Positions 9,382 through 18,550 of a stretch of 64,000 nucleotides of DNA are shown here, piece after piece. The stretch comes from Macrococcus capreoli (lineage in GTDB: Bacteria; Bacillota; Bacilli; Staphylococcales; Staphylococcaceae), in the NCBI RefSeq assembly GCF_025628935.1, contig NZ_JAOTIS010000003.1, positions 1 through 64,000 on the forward strand. Direction: 5' to 3'. Position 1 is the first letter of the stretch; each line of letters starts with the position of its first letter. The translations under genes were made by a program, and so were the position numbers. The notes beneath the pieces are model-generated. The model worked only from the letters and a program-made list of their open reading frames with translations, did no database searches and had not been told where the DNA came from.

Positions 9382-9509
9382 TACTCTCACCTCGTATGAA
9401 AATATTATGTTCTGTTTAAATATTATTTTCAAGTAAATCGGCTTAGAAAAGCGATTTATTAGGTAATTTTATCTATTTTACATATAATAATAGATAGAGG
9501 TGACACAAG

Positions 9510-9776
9510 ATGAAATCACTCCATCTAAAAGTTTATGGCCATGTTCAAGGCGTAGGTTTTCGTTTTTACACAGTACAACATGCTATTAAGTTTAACGTGA
9601 CGGGGACAGTTCAAAATGTAAATGATTATGTAGAAATTTTTGCGACAGGCTCAGAATCGGCACTCAATCATTTTACAGAAAACGTACTGCGTGGTGCTTC
9701 TCCGATGTCCCGTGTTGCATCATATGAGATTATCGAGATACCGTTACAAACGTTCAATCAATTTAAATCGATATAG
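9510..9776 (+). CDS. acyP: Acylphosphatase
   Basis: This small enzyme hydrolyses the carboxyl-phosphate bond of acylphosphates such as acetyl phosphate or 1,3-bisphosphoglycerate. The 88-residue protein carries the signature GHVQGVGFRFYT, with the phosphate-binding arginine near residue 18, and GTVQNVNDYVEI with the catalytic asparagine. AGAGGTGA precedes the ATG. xpaC begins 17 bases after its stop, so acyP, xpaC and telA probably form one transcript. Confidence 0.93.
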   Translation: MKSLHLKVYGHVQGVGFRFYTVQHAIKFNVTGTVQNVNDYVEIFATGSESALNHFTENVLRGASPMSRVASYEIIEIPLQTFNQFKSI

Positions 9777-9793
9777 TTAAAGGACATGATGAT

Positions 9794-10558
9794 ATGAAAT
9801 ATAATGCATCTTATATATTTGGTGCAATTTTTGCAGTACCTATCGCAATGATCACCGGCTTTATCAGTATGCAATTTTTCCACTTTGATATGTGGATTGA
9901 TATGTTAGTCATGATTGCTGGTTATTTCAGTGCATATCTACCCATACAAACGACAACAGGTAATAAATATTTAAAAGCAATGGGCATTACAAAACAGGAA
10001 TATAAATATATTCGTAAAGAAATGAAACAAGCAGAACCGAAAATTAAACATTTATTGATTCAATATAAAAAAGTACGTTCAATCAATGATTTTCGCAATG
10101 TCAATGAAATTAATAAATTGGCACGTACTATTTATAAAGCAGTTCAGAAAGATCCTAAAAAATTTTTTAAAGTAGGTAGTTTTTTCTTTTCACATCTTGA
10201 AAATACTGTGAATTTACTGGATCAATTTTTATACTTATCTCGCATGCCACATAAGACGCAACAGGACAAACAATTATTATATAATGCACAATTAACACTA
10301 GAAGAATTAAAGCGTACATTACAAGCTGATTTAAAAGCATTAAATTCTGCAGACTATGAACAAATGAAAGTAGAAATTGACATTGCAGCATTAAACAAAT
10401 CAAACAGCAACAATGCAATGAAAGAAAACACCGATTCATCACGTATTAACGAAGCGAACCACCATAAATATTTATCACAAAAACTAGAAATACCGGTTAA
10501 ATTTAACCGTTCACAACATAAAGAACCAATCGTTGAAAGGACACATGAATATGAATGA
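9794..10558 (+). CDS. XpaC-like membrane protein (halogenated-indolyl-phosphate hydrolysis family)
   Basis: The 254-residue protein has two N-terminal hydrophobic segments (about residues 8-28 and 34-53) and then a long, lysine-rich, mostly helical cytoplasmic domain. It matches the XpaC family, named from hydrolysis of 5-bromo-4-chloroindolyl phosphate; its true biological role is unknown. It overlaps telA by 8 bases. The XpaC-TelA pairing is conserved in Bacillus and Staphylococcus and suggests a shared envelope-stress function, which remains an inference. Confidence 0.8.
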   Translation: MKYNASYIFGAIFAVPIAMITGFISMQFFHFDMWIDMLVMIAGYFSAYLPIQTTTGNKYLKAMGITKQEYKYIRKEMKQAEPKIKHLLIQYKKVRSINDFRNVNEINKLARTIYKAVQKDPKKFFKVGSFFFSHLENTVNLLDQFLYLSRMPHKTQQDKQLLYNAQLTLEELKRTLQADLKALNSADYEQMKVEIDIAALNKSNSNNAMKENTDSSRINEANHHKYLSQKLEIPVKFNRSQHKEPIVERTHEYE

Positions 10559-11714
10559 ACAAGAACGCATTAATGATTTAATTGCTAACCCTTTTGAAGT
10601 GACAGAAGGTCAACAAATCGTTAAAAACAATAAGCAAATGACGACAACATTTCAAACTGAAACAATATCACCTGAAAAGCGCGAAAAAATAAATCAAATC
10701 AAGTTACAAATAAAACCACTTGATAATGAAAATTTATTGTTATATGGTGCAAGTGCACAACAAAAATTGTCAGTATTCTCACATCAAATATTAGATGAAG
10801 TACAAAAGAAAGATGTCGGTTCCATTGGTGATAGTTTAGACCAGTTAATGAAAAAATTAAAAGAAGTCGACCCTGATGAAATTACACAAGCCGAAAAAAA
10901 TACAATAAAACGCTTATTTAAACGTGTCTCTAAATCGGTGAATGAACTGATTTCACGTTATCAATCTGTGTCAGGTCAAATCGACCGTATCTCGGTACAA
11001 CTCCAAAATTCAAAAGATGTCTTATTAAGAGATGTTCATATGCTCGATCGTCTGTATGATGAGAATAAAGCTTACTTTGAAGCATTAGATATGCTTATCA
11101 TTGCAGCTGAAGAAAAACGCGATGAAATTCAATCTGTTATGTTACCAGAACTCGAACAGCTTGCCCTATCATCAAATGATCAAATGGCTGTTCAGGATGT
11201 AAATAATTTAAGACATTATTTAAATCGTTTAGATAAACGTATTTATGACTTAAAATTATCACGTCAAATTACATTACAATCTGCGCCTCAAATTCGTATG
11301 ATTCAAGATGTCAATCAAACGTTAGCTGAGAAAATTCAAAGTTCTATCCTAACAAGTATTCCATTATGGAAAAATCAAATGGCAATCGCAATGAGTTTAT
11401 TACATCAGCAAAAAGCTTCAAAAGCACAACAACAAGTAACTAATACGACAAATGAACTGCTACTTAAAAACTCAGAAATGCTGAAGATGAATACAATTAG
11501 GACAGCGCAGGAGAATGAACGCGGCATTGTCGAATTAGAAACATTAAAAATTACACAGCAAAATATAGTAGATACAATTAAAGAAACTTTATCGATTCAA
11601 CAGCAAGGTTCAGAAAAACGTCGTGCTGCAGAGATTGAACTTGGAAAAATGGAACAAGATTTAAAACAACAATTATTACAAATCCAGCAAAATCAACGAC
11701 AAACTAATATATAA
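10551..11714 (+). CDS. TelA-family toxic anion resistance protein
   Basis: The 387-residue protein is almost entirely helical with long coiled-coil stretches (for example around IDRISVQLQNSKDVLLRDVHMLDRLYDENKAYFEALDMLIIAAEEKR). This is the mark of the TelA family, first linked to tellurite and later to lantibiotic and detergent tolerance. No enzyme motif is visible. Several starts are possible; ATG at 10551 lies nine bases after AGGA, while ATG at 10545 is too close. It overlaps xpaC and ends in a bidirectional terminator. Confidence 0.85.
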   Translation: MNEQERINDLIANPFEVTEGQQIVKNNKQMTTTFQTETISPEKREKINQIKLQIKPLDNENLLLYGASAQQKLSVFSHQILDEVQKKDVGSIGDSLDQLMKKLKEVDPDEITQAEKNTIKRLFKRVSKSVNELISRYQSVSGQIDRISVQLQNSKDVLLRDVHMLDRLYDENKAYFEALDMLIIAAEEKRDEIQSVMLPELEQLALSSNDQMAVQDVNNLRHYLNRLDKRIYDLKLSRQITLQSAPQIRMIQDVNQTLAEKIQSSILTSIPLWKNQMAIAMSLLHQQKASKAQQQVTNTTNELLLKNSEMLKMNTIRTAQENERGIVELETLKITQQNIVDTIKETLSIQQQGSEKRRAAEIELGKMEQDLKQQLLQIQQNQRQTNI

Positions 11715-11715
11715 T

Positions 11716-11759
11716 AAAAAGACTCGAGGAGTGATCGTTTTCATTCCTCGAGTCTTTTT
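11716..11759. terminator. Bidirectional terminator between telA and brnQ
   Basis: A 15-bp perfect stem (11716-11730 with 11745-11759) has an A5 run on one side and a T5 run on the other. It therefore serves telA on the plus strand and brnQ on the minus strand. Confidence 0.92.
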
Positions 11760-11760
11760 A

Positions 11761-13092
11761 TTATTGATATTTTATGTTCTCTTGTTTTATTCCGACGATG
11801 TAACCAATAATATAGCCAATGATTGCAAACAATAACCATTCCATTGATTGTGCTTTTAACGGTAATGCGTTCATAAAAGTGAATGTTTTAAATAATGAAC
11901 TGATTACTGATAAAACCGATACAATCGTTACGAGAATAATTGGTATTTGAAACGCGATAATCGGTGTCGGAACGAATTTTGCAACTAACATGATTAATAC
12001 TAATGTCATTGCGATCGGATATAAAATCATTAATACAGGTATTGACTTGTCAATTACTGCTTTTAACCCTTGATTCGCTAATATAAAACTAAAAATCGTA
12101 AACACGATTGCATATACTTTGTACGGAATACGCCCATAAATTTCATGGAAGTATTCACTCACTGCCACGACTAACCCTGTTGAAGTCGTTAAACACGCCA
12201 GACTTACGATAATACCGATCAGTAATTTACCGAAAATACCAAATGCATCATTTGAAATATGCGTTAAAATATACGTACCTAAATCTAAATTATGCTGTTT
12301 AATATCAGCAAGTTGACTACTTGATAAATGATAATGACTACCAATCCAGCCTAACGTTAAATAAATGAAACCTAATGCTATAGCAGCAATCATACCTGCC
12401 AGCACTGTTTGTTTGAATAAACCTGTTTCTTTCGTTATACCTTTATCTTTAATCGCATTAATTACGATAACAGAAAATGCAATAGCTGCTATGGCATCCA
12501 TCGTTTGATAACCATTCGTAAATCCATTAAAGAAACTTGTGTTCATATTTGAATACATTGTTGTATTACCCTTAACTGCATGTGTTCCTAATAATGAGGT
12601 AATCCCAACGACAACCAATGCCAGAATTGAAATTAATAATGCAGGTGTTAATATTGCACCTACTCTATCAACCATTTTAGACGGATTAATTGCTAACCAT
12701 AATGTAATGCCAAAGAATATTAAAGTGAAAATAAACAATGACATTGCAGATGGACCCTTGCTTAAAAATGGCAATACTGCCATTTCATAAGATGTCGCAC
12801 CTGTTCTTGGAATAGCAAATAATGGCCCGATTGTTAAATAGACAGCAGATAAAAACACAACACCAAAAATCGGATTAATTTTATGTAAAACACCTTTATA
12901 TCCAGCTTCATCTAATGAACCAATGATAATGCCTAGTAAGGGTAAGCCTACTCCAGTTAAAATAAATCCAAATATTGCAGGCCAAAAATAATGACCACTT
13001 GTAAAGCCTAAATTAGGGGGAAAAATTAAATTTCCAGCTCCAAAAAATATTGCAAATAACATAAAACCTACGACCCAAGTACTTTTTTTCAT
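11761..13092 (-). CDS. brnQ: Branched-chain amino acid:cation symporter BrnQ
   Basis: BrnQ imports leucine, isoleucine and valine with a cation. The 443-residue protein is strongly hydrophobic with about twelve membrane helices and opens with the family pattern GFMLFAIFFGAGNLIFPPNLG. AAGGAGG precedes the ATG. A near-perfect CodY box lies about 60 bases upstream, consistent with control by branched-chain amino acids and GTP through CodY. It is transcribed alone. Confidence 0.94.
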   Translation of the reverse strand: MKKSTWVVGFMLFAIFFGAGNLIFPPNLGFTSGHYFWPAIFGFILTGVGLPLLGIIIGSLDEAGYKGVLHKINPIFGVVFLSAVYLTIGPLFAIPRTGATSYEMAVLPFLSKGPSAMSLFIFTLIFFGITLWLAINPSKMVDRVGAILTPALLISILALVVVGITSLLGTHAVKGNTTMYSNMNTSFFNGFTNGYQTMDAIAAIAFSVIVINAIKDKGITKETGLFKQTVLAGMIAAIALGFIYLTLGWIGSHYHLSSSQLADIKQHNLDLGTYILTHISNDAFGIFGKLLIGIIVSLACLTTSTGLVVAVSEYFHEIYGRIPYKVYAIVFTIFSFILANQGLKAVIDKSIPVLMILYPIAMTLVLIMLVAKFVPTPIIAFQIPIILVTIVSVLSVISSLFKTFTFMNALPLKAQSMEWLLFAIIGYIIGYIVGIKQENIKYQ

Positions 13093-13151
13093 AGGCGAAC
13101 CTCCTTACTTTAATGGTATTTATATTAACACTTTAAACGCATAAAGTCTAT

Positions 13152-13166
13152 ATTTTTCTGAAAATT
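13152..13166 (-). promoter_or_regulatory. CodY-binding box upstream of brnQ
   Basis: The 15-base site matches the CodY consensus AATTTTCWGAAAATT at 14 of 15 positions. It lies 60-74 bases upstream of the brnQ start codon. CodY represses branched-chain amino-acid uptake genes in Staphylococcus when isoleucine and GTP are plentiful. The match is seen; binding is inferred. Confidence 0.7.
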
Positions 13167-13201
13167 TGAAAAATAAGCGTGCACATGTTACATTTAACAC
13201 T

Positions 13202-15043
13202 TTAAAATTGCTTCATGCTTTGAAGCAGTAATGTTTTTAATAATGGCTGAATCACGCTTGGTAATTTTTCGACACCTTCAACAAAAATACAATAATCATT
13301 GTAAATATTTTTTATCGTTGCACGTGTATTATCATCAATTTTAGTCTGACTTAGAAATATATTGATGACAAAAATATTTTCTTTTCTTAATGCCACTACC
13401 GCATCATGCGTATCAATAATACCATTGGCTTCATAATCAAACGCTGACGGTTCACCATCTGAAAATACGATTAAGAACTTTTGTTTTTCTGTTCTTTGCT
13501 TCAACATATGTCCTGCAACTCTTATTGCTAAACCATCACGATTATCTTCTCCCGTTTTGTAACTCACGACGTTAGGTGAATACTGTTGCAGAAGACTATT
13601 TTGATAGGTAATAATTTGTTCTAAAATATTCGGTTGTAGCTTCTTATCCGCTTCAAAGCCATCTTCAGAAAATGCTAATATTTCATGCTTGATTGCGAGT
13701 TGCAATAACGTCTCATGAAAAAGTACAATTCCTTTTTTCGTTTCCTCTAATTTATCTTCCATACTAAAAGATGCATCAATCAGTAATGAAAAAGTAGCAT
13801 CTAACTGATAAGATTTTTGATCCTCTTTATAGAATATACGTTTTCTATCATCGACAAACCACTGCGTTAAATTTCGATTTAACTTTCCTTTGCTTAAACC
13901 TTGTCTTTTCGCTGAAACTTCATGATCGACACTTTTATTAATGACATTGACAAGTGTTTTTATTTCTTTTAAAACTTCTTCTTTATATTGTTGATAAATC
14001 ATTAAACTTTGTTCGTTTTGCTCAGTGTCTTTCCATATCAATTGCGTAAATGCATTCTCTTCACCAACTATATCACTGATATCATTGCCCTCTGCATCAA
14101 TCTGTGGTGCTTTCGATTTACCTTTGCCCATTAACATCTCTGTAATATCATCGCTCGCATCACCTTGGCGATCATTTTCTTTAATGTTATTACTATTTGC
14201 GCCTTCGGTCACTTCTGTCTCAAGATATGCACCACTTTTTGTTTCAGTATCACGCTGTTTCGTTTGTATAGATTCGGATTCATCCATTTCTGCAACATCT
14301 TGTTTCGCTTTATCAAGGTTCGCATTTTTATATGCTTTCGCATTCATGTATGCCAATTTCGGTATATAGTAATATTCATTTAACATATCTTTCTTTAAAT
14401 GTGGTTCAATGATATGCATTAAGCGAATCGCTAGATTTGCACTGTCTTCCGTATTTTTCAACTCATAAATAGACTGAAGTGCAAGTTGTATGTGATAGTC
14501 CAATGCACTGAAAAACTTTGTTTGAAATGATAATACATTATCAGTCAGTAATGCATGCTCAATTTGAAGAAATAATTCGTCGGTCGGCATCGCTTTTGTC
14601 TGATAAAATTTGATCTGACTTTCGTTTTCTTTTAGTTTCGCAGATATACGAACGTTAAAAAATTTTTGTGTGAATGGTCTTGACTGACGAATGTAATGTA
14701 TTAATCGATATTCATCAATCATCATAAATAATTGATAAAAGAAACTCTTTACACGAAAATCTTCGTTGAGCACTTCTTCGACAACATCTAAATCGGTTAA
14801 ATCAAAACCGATGGCATGGAGTATCGTATCACTTTTTAATAGTTTCATCTCTTCTTCACGTTCTCGATGTTTCCATTTAAATGCCACATTAATCGTATTT
14901 TCCACTAAATCAAAATAAGCAAACTTTTGAAAATTGACTTTGACAGTTTCATCTTTTCGTAGTAATTGCGCTAAATCAGTCAATGTCATCATTAACGATG
15001 GATCAACACGTTCATCATTAAATAATATAAATTTTTCACTCAT
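13202..15043 (-). CDS. VWA-domain protein paired with a MoxR-type ATPase (CobT/NorD-like)
   Basis: The 613-residue soluble protein has a helical N-terminal half, a polar low-complexity linker rich in Glu, Ser and Thr (roughly residues 240-320), and a C-terminal von Willebrand A domain. The domain shows the metal-site motif LLIDASFSM (DxSxS) and later SDGEPS. Its ATG overlaps the stop of the ATPase gene by one base (TAATG), so the two are translationally coupled. Such pairs act as metal-insertion or complex-assembly chaperones in other bacteria. No client gene is encoded next to this pair, so the target is unknown. Confidence 0.82.
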   Translation of the reverse strand: MSEKFILFNDERVDPSLMMTLTDLAQLLRKDETVKVNFQKFAYFDLVENTINVAFKWKHREREEEMKLLKSDTILHAIGFDLTDLDVVEEVLNEDFRVKSFFYQLFMMIDEYRLIHYIRQSRPFTQKFFNVRISAKLKENESQIKFYQTKAMPTDELFLQIEHALLTDNVLSFQTKFFSALDYHIQLALQSIYELKNTEDSANLAIRLMHIIEPHLKKDMLNEYYYIPKLAYMNAKAYKNANLDKAKQDVAEMDESESIQTKQRDTETKSGAYLETEVTEGANSNNIKENDRQGDASDDITEMLMGKGKSKAPQIDAEGNDISDIVGEENAFTQLIWKDTEQNEQSLMIYQQYKEEVLKEIKTLVNVINKSVDHEVSAKRQGLSKGKLNRNLTQWFVDDRKRIFYKEDQKSYQLDATFSLLIDASFSMEDKLEETKKGIVLFHETLLQLAIKHEILAFSEDGFEADKKLQPNILEQIITYQNSLLQQYSPNVVSYKTGEDNRDGLAIRVAGHMLKQRTEKQKFLIVFSDGEPSAFDYEANGIIDTHDAVVALRKENIFVINIFLSQTKIDDNTRATIKNIYNDYCIFVEGVEKLPSVIQPLLKTLLLQSMKQF

Positions 15044-15825
15044 TAGAAATTCAATTCCATTGCATTCATAATTGCATTTTGTTCACGTTCATCATCTAGT
15101 TTATCAATGATGGCGCGTTTAACAGCACGTTCAATCGGCATAATACTTATTAAATCACAAAAGTCGAGTAATGCACGAATCGAACTGGCTTCTTCACTAA
15201 TCTGACCTTGGCGTGCCATTGTAATTAAATCCTGATTAAATTTAATAATTTGATCTAACAATGAATCATCGTGTAATGTAGTTTGCTCTTTAATGACTTG
15301 TTTTAAAACATCTCCATGAATATAGTGTAAATCCAATACGACAAAACGGTTCTTTAAGGCTTCATTCATCGGTAGTGTCCCGACATAACCCACGTTAATG
15401 GCAGCGATCACTTTAAAATTTTCATGTGCTTTAATGACTTCTCCGGTAAATGGATTCGTTATTGTTCTACGGAAATCAAGTACACCGTTGAGTATCGGTA
15501 ACGTTTCTGGTTTAGCCATGTTGATTTCGTCTATATATAACAGATTACCTTCACGCATTGCTTCAATCACCGGACCATCGACAAATACAATTTTTGAATC
15601 ACCATTTACATTTTCAATCGTTTTATATCCAAGTAAACTTTCAGCATCTAAATCTACAGAACAGTTTATACTATTCATTTTCTGTTGCATATCCGTACTT
15701 AAAGTTTCTGCTAATTTCGTTTTTCCTGAACCTGTAGGTCCCTTGAGCAACACATTCTTTTTTAAATTTAACATTGCCAGTGCATCTTGATAAATAGTAA
15801 CATCACTGTTTTGATATTTTTGCAC
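15043..15825 (-). CDS. MoxR/NorQ-type AAA ATPase
   Basis: The 260-residue ATPase has Walker A (GPTGSGKTK), Walker B (LLYIDEIN) and a downstream arginine-containing helical part typical of MoxR-family chaperones. The frame is open for 41 more codons, but that region contains a terminator hairpin. A GTG at 15825 with GGGAG seven bases before it gives an N-terminus (MQKYQNSDV) like the staphylococcal homologue. It works with the VWA protein encoded immediately downstream. Confidence 0.85.
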   Translation of the reverse strand: MQKYQNSDVTIYQDALAMLNLKKNVLLKGPTGSGKTKLAETLSTDMQQKMNSINCSVDLDAESLLGYKTIENVNGDSKIVFVDGPVIEAMREGNLLYIDEINMAKPETLPILNGVLDFRRTITNPFTGEVIKAHENFKVIAAINVGYVGTLPMNEALKNRFVVLDLHYIHGDVLKQVIKEQTTLHDDSLLDQIIKFNQDLITMARQGQISEEASSIRALLDFCDLISIMPIERAVKRAIIDKLDDEREQNAIMNAMELNF

Positions 15826-15846
15826 AATTAAACTCCCTTTCAAAAT

Positions 15847-15891
15847 AAAAAGAGGCAAATGCTGCCTCTTTTTTTGTATACCGTTATTATA
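15847..15891 (-). terminator. Terminator between DUF6501 gene and MoxR gene, downstream of a -10 element
   Basis: An 11-bp stem (15847-15857 with 15863-15873) is flanked by T runs on both strands and ends 21 bases before the GTG start of the MoxR gene. On the minus strand a perfect TATAAT lies upstream at 15886-15891, so the hairpin would be in the first 35 bases of that transcript. The nearest -35-like TTGATA (15912-15917) is 20 bases away, longer than ideal. It may simply end the DUF6501 transcript, or act as an attenuator. Confidence 0.65.
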
Positions 15892-15999
15892 CACGATTGT
15901 ATTAGTTTTTGTATCAATCTGTTTCAAATTATCAATTGAACATTTCAACTGATATAATAGTATTATTCATCTTGAACACATTCTGTACTAAAGTTTATC

Positions 16000-16203
16000 T
16001 TATACTTCTTCAAAATAGTCTTTGTAATACCCACCAACTTTGCCACTATTATCTCGAATTTGATAATATTCTTCCGTTTCATTCACGACATCATAAACTT
16101 GACCTACAGTAAGCATATCGCTAACTTTATATTTCTTAGCATCTACATTGATGACTTTTACTTGTTTAATTGATGCTTTATTTTGCCATTCTTCATGTAA
16201 CAT
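16000..16203 (-). CDS. DUF6501 family small protein
   Basis: This 67-residue protein is charged and soluble, with a C-terminal part resembling a small beta-barrel (DMLTVGQVYDVVNETEEYYQIRDNSGKVGGYYKDYFEEV). It corresponds to a conserved hypothetical protein of staphylococci and bacilli now called DUF6501. Its function is unknown. GGAGATG lies before the ATG. It follows the dioxygenase gene by 17 bases and may be cotranscribed with it. Confidence 0.75.
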   Translation of the reverse strand: MLHEEWQNKASIKQVKVINVDAKKYKVSDMLTVGQVYDVVNETEEYYQIRDNSGKVGGYYKDYFEEV

Positions 16204-16220
16204 ATAAACATCTCCACTCT

Positions 16221-17180
16221 TTAATTAGTATTTAATGGTTTTAATTGTTGTTCAATTGTTGCTCTTTGCTCTTCCAAAAATGGCGGTAAACTCAATCGCT
16301 CACCTAAAGATTCTAAAGTTTCATCAGAAGTAACTCCAGGACCATCTGTTGCGATTTCAAATAGTATACCAGAAATATCTCTAAAATAAAGAGATTTAAA
16401 ATAAAATCGCTCAACTATTCCGGAATTCGGTATATTTCCTGCATTAAGCGTATTCAAACATGCTTGTAATTTCGCCTCATCGCTAATTCTAAATGCAACA
16501 TGATGTGTTCCGCCAATGCCTTGAACTGATTGTCCTGTTTGTTTCATCACATGTACTTCCCCGCCGTTACCACCTTCAGCCATTGAGAACACATGAACAG
16601 TATCCAGCGAATGTGTATGTTCATATGCACCAGTGCGCTCCATATTTAACACTTGTGTTAATACTGAAGCTGTGACTAAAGTATGTTCTACCGCAAGTAA
16701 TACAGGCCCTAAGCCCAATATTTGATGTACACTGTCTACAGGACTATTAGCATTAGGTTTCCCCATTGGAATGCCGGTATTTAACTCATCAGAAATCAAA
16801 TAAATTAAACGATCATCAAAATCATAAAATGGCAGCGCGTGTTTTCCGTTGATTTGAATGACGGCATCATATTTAACATTCATCGTATCAAATCGTTGTT
16901 TGAAATAATATAAACTATAATCAGTTGGCACGCGAAGTGAAAACGCAAATATTTCATTCGCACCATTTATATTTTGAGGTGCATCTTTAAAATCAAAAAA
17001 AGTAATCTCAGTACCTGGACTACCTTCATTATCTGCAAAGAATAAATGGTATGTATCTACTGCATCTTGATTCACAGTTTTTTTGACTAATTTTAGACCG
17101 AGCACACGATGATAAAAATCATAACATTTTTGTGCGTCACTTGTGATTGCTGTCACGTGATGTATTCCTAATAGTTCCAT
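16221..17180 (-). CDS. Ring-cleaving dioxygenase, VOC superfamily (MhqO/MhqA type)
   Basis: The 319-residue protein consists of two glyoxalase/bleomycin-type modules. The first begins GIHHVTAITSDAQKCYDFYHRVLG, the second has TGAYEHTH and GGTHHVAFRI, and a late ILFEIATD segment supplies the metal-binding glutamate. Relatives in Bacillus and Staphylococcus detoxify quinones and hydroquinones under control of MarR-type repressors. The start at 17180 has GGAGG eight bases before it; six extra upstream codons are open. Its promoter lies within a long inverted repeat, which suggests repressor control. Confidence 0.85.
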   Translation of the reverse strand: MELLGIHHVTAITSDAQKCYDFYHRVLGLKLVKKTVNQDAVDTYHLFFADNEGSPGTEITFFDFKDAPQNINGANEIFAFSLRVPTDYSLYYFKQRFDTMNVKYDAVIQINGKHALPFYDFDDRLIYLISDELNTGIPMGKPNANSPVDSVHQILGLGPVLLAVEHTLVTASVLTQVLNMERTGAYEHTHSLDTVHVFSMAEGGNGGEVHVMKQTGQSVQGIGGTHHVAFRISDEAKLQACLNTLNAGNIPNSGIVERFYFKSLYFRDISGILFEIATDGPGVTSDETLESLGERLSLPPFLEEQRATIEQQLKPLNTN

Positions 17181-17205
17181 TGAAATAACCTCCATCAAAA
17201 TTAAA

Positions 17206-17249
17206 ACCCGATAACTTATACTTATTATACATTGTATAAGTTATCGGGT
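17206..17249 (-). promoter_or_regulatory. Inverted repeat embracing the dioxygenase promoter (possible operator and/or odhB terminator)
   Basis: Two perfect 16-base arms (17206-17221 and 17234-17249) flank a 12-base centre. On the minus strand TATAAT lies at the centre, with TTTACC exactly 17 bases upstream, so the promoter sits inside the repeat. CTTATAC and GTATAAG half-sites also occur as shorter repeats within it. T-rich sequence follows the repeat on the minus strand, so it could also end the odhAB transcript. Both roles are inferences. Confidence 0.6.
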
Positions 17250-17266
17250 AAATTATTATTCACAAA

Positions 17267-18538
17267 TTAACTTTCTAATAATAAATCTTCGGGACTTTCA
17301 ATTAATTCTTTAACCGTTTTTAAGAATCCAACTGCTTCTTTTCCATCAATAATGCGATGATCATAACTTAATGCAACGTACATCATCGGACGATTTTCCA
17401 TACGCTCTTTATCAATTGCAACTGGGCGAGTTACGATAGAGTGCATACCTAAAATCGCAGCTTGCGTACTATTAATAATCGGTGTTGACATTAATGAACC
17501 AAATACGCCTCCATTTGTAATTGTAAATGATCCACCCATCATATCATCTAAGCCTAATTTTTTATCACGTGCTTTAACTGCTAAGTCATAAATTGAACCT
17601 TCAATTTCGGCGAAGTTTTTCTTATCGCAGTCACGTACGACTGGTACGACTAATCCTTCATCCGTAGAAACTGCAACACCAATATCATAGAATTGTTTTA
17701 AAATTAAGTCATCTCCATCAATTTCAGCATTAACAGCTGGATATTTTTTAAGGGCAGCAACTACGGCCTTCGTAAAGAATGACATAAATCCTAAACGTGT
17801 TCCATCATGATTTTCCTGGAATGCATCTTTTTTACGCTTACGTAAATCCATAACATTCGTCATATCGATTTCATTGAATGTCGTTAACATTGCAGTATTT
17901 TGAGATACTTCTAATAATTTGTTTGCAATTGTTTTTCTTCGACGACTCATTTTTTCTCGAATAACGGGTTTTGAAGGGTTTTCCGGTTTTGCTTGTGCTG
18001 CTTGTGCTGGTGTTTGAGCAGGCGCAACCGGTTGTGTCGGTGCATTGATTGCATTTTTAACATCATGACTTCTAATTAATCCTTTAGGGTCAAGTGGATT
18101 AATTGTCGCTAAATCAATACCATGCTCACGAGCATATTTACGCGCAGATGGCGTTGCAATAATTCGTGAACCTTTTTCATTTGATTCTGCTGTTTCAGAT
18201 GATTGAGCCGGTGCAGGTGTTGCATCTCCAGCTTTATTTTCCTGTACAGGAACTGATTCAGTTTGCTTTTGTGTTTCAGTCTGTGCTGGTGATTGTGTTG
18301 CCCCACCTTCACCAACGATTGCAATGACAGATCCTACTTCAACTGTATCGCCTTCTTGAGCTTTGATTTCAGTAATAACACCTGCTTCTTCAGAAATAAC
18401 TTCAACGTTTACTTTATCCGTTTCTAATTCTACGATGTTTTCACCTTTTTCAACAGTGTCACCGACTTGTTTAAACCAAGTTGAAATTGTACCTTCAGTA
18501 ATAGATTCTGCTAATTCTGGAACTCTGATTTCTGCCAC
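17267..18538 (-). CDS. odhB: 2-oxoglutarate dehydrogenase E2 (dihydrolipoyl succinyltransferase)
   Basis: OdhB transfers the succinyl group to CoA within the 2-oxoglutarate dehydrogenase complex of the TCA cycle. The 423-residue protein has an N-terminal lipoyl domain with the lipoylated lysine in ETDKVNVEV, an Ala/Pro/Gln-rich linker, an E3-binding domain ([15 protein letters not shown]), and a catalytic domain ending with the active-site motif [10 protein letters not shown]. It lies 12 bases downstream of odhA and forms a two-gene operon with it. The E3 subunit is encoded elsewhere. Confidence 0.96.
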   Translation of the reverse strand: MAEIRVPELAESITEGTISTWFKQVGDTVEKGENIVELETDKVNVEVISEEAGVITEIKAQEGDTVEVGSVIAIVGEGGATQSPAQTETQKQTESVPVQENKAGDATPAPAQSSETAESNEKGSRIIATPSARKYAREHGIDLATINPLDPKGLIRSHDVKNAINAPTQPVAPAQTPAQAAQAKPENPSKPVIREKMSRRRKTIANKLLEVSQNTAMLTTFNEIDMTNVMDLRKRKKDAFQENHDGTRLGFMSFFTKAVVAALKKYPAVNAEIDGDDLILKQFYDIGVAVSTDEGLVVPVVRDCDKKNFAEIEGSIYDLAVKARDKKLGLDDMMGGSFTITNGGVFGSLMSTPIINSTQAAILGMHSIVTRPVAIDKERMENRPMMYVALSYDHRIIDGKEAVGFLKTVKELIESPEDLLLES

Positions 18539-18550
18539 TTTAAAATCCCC

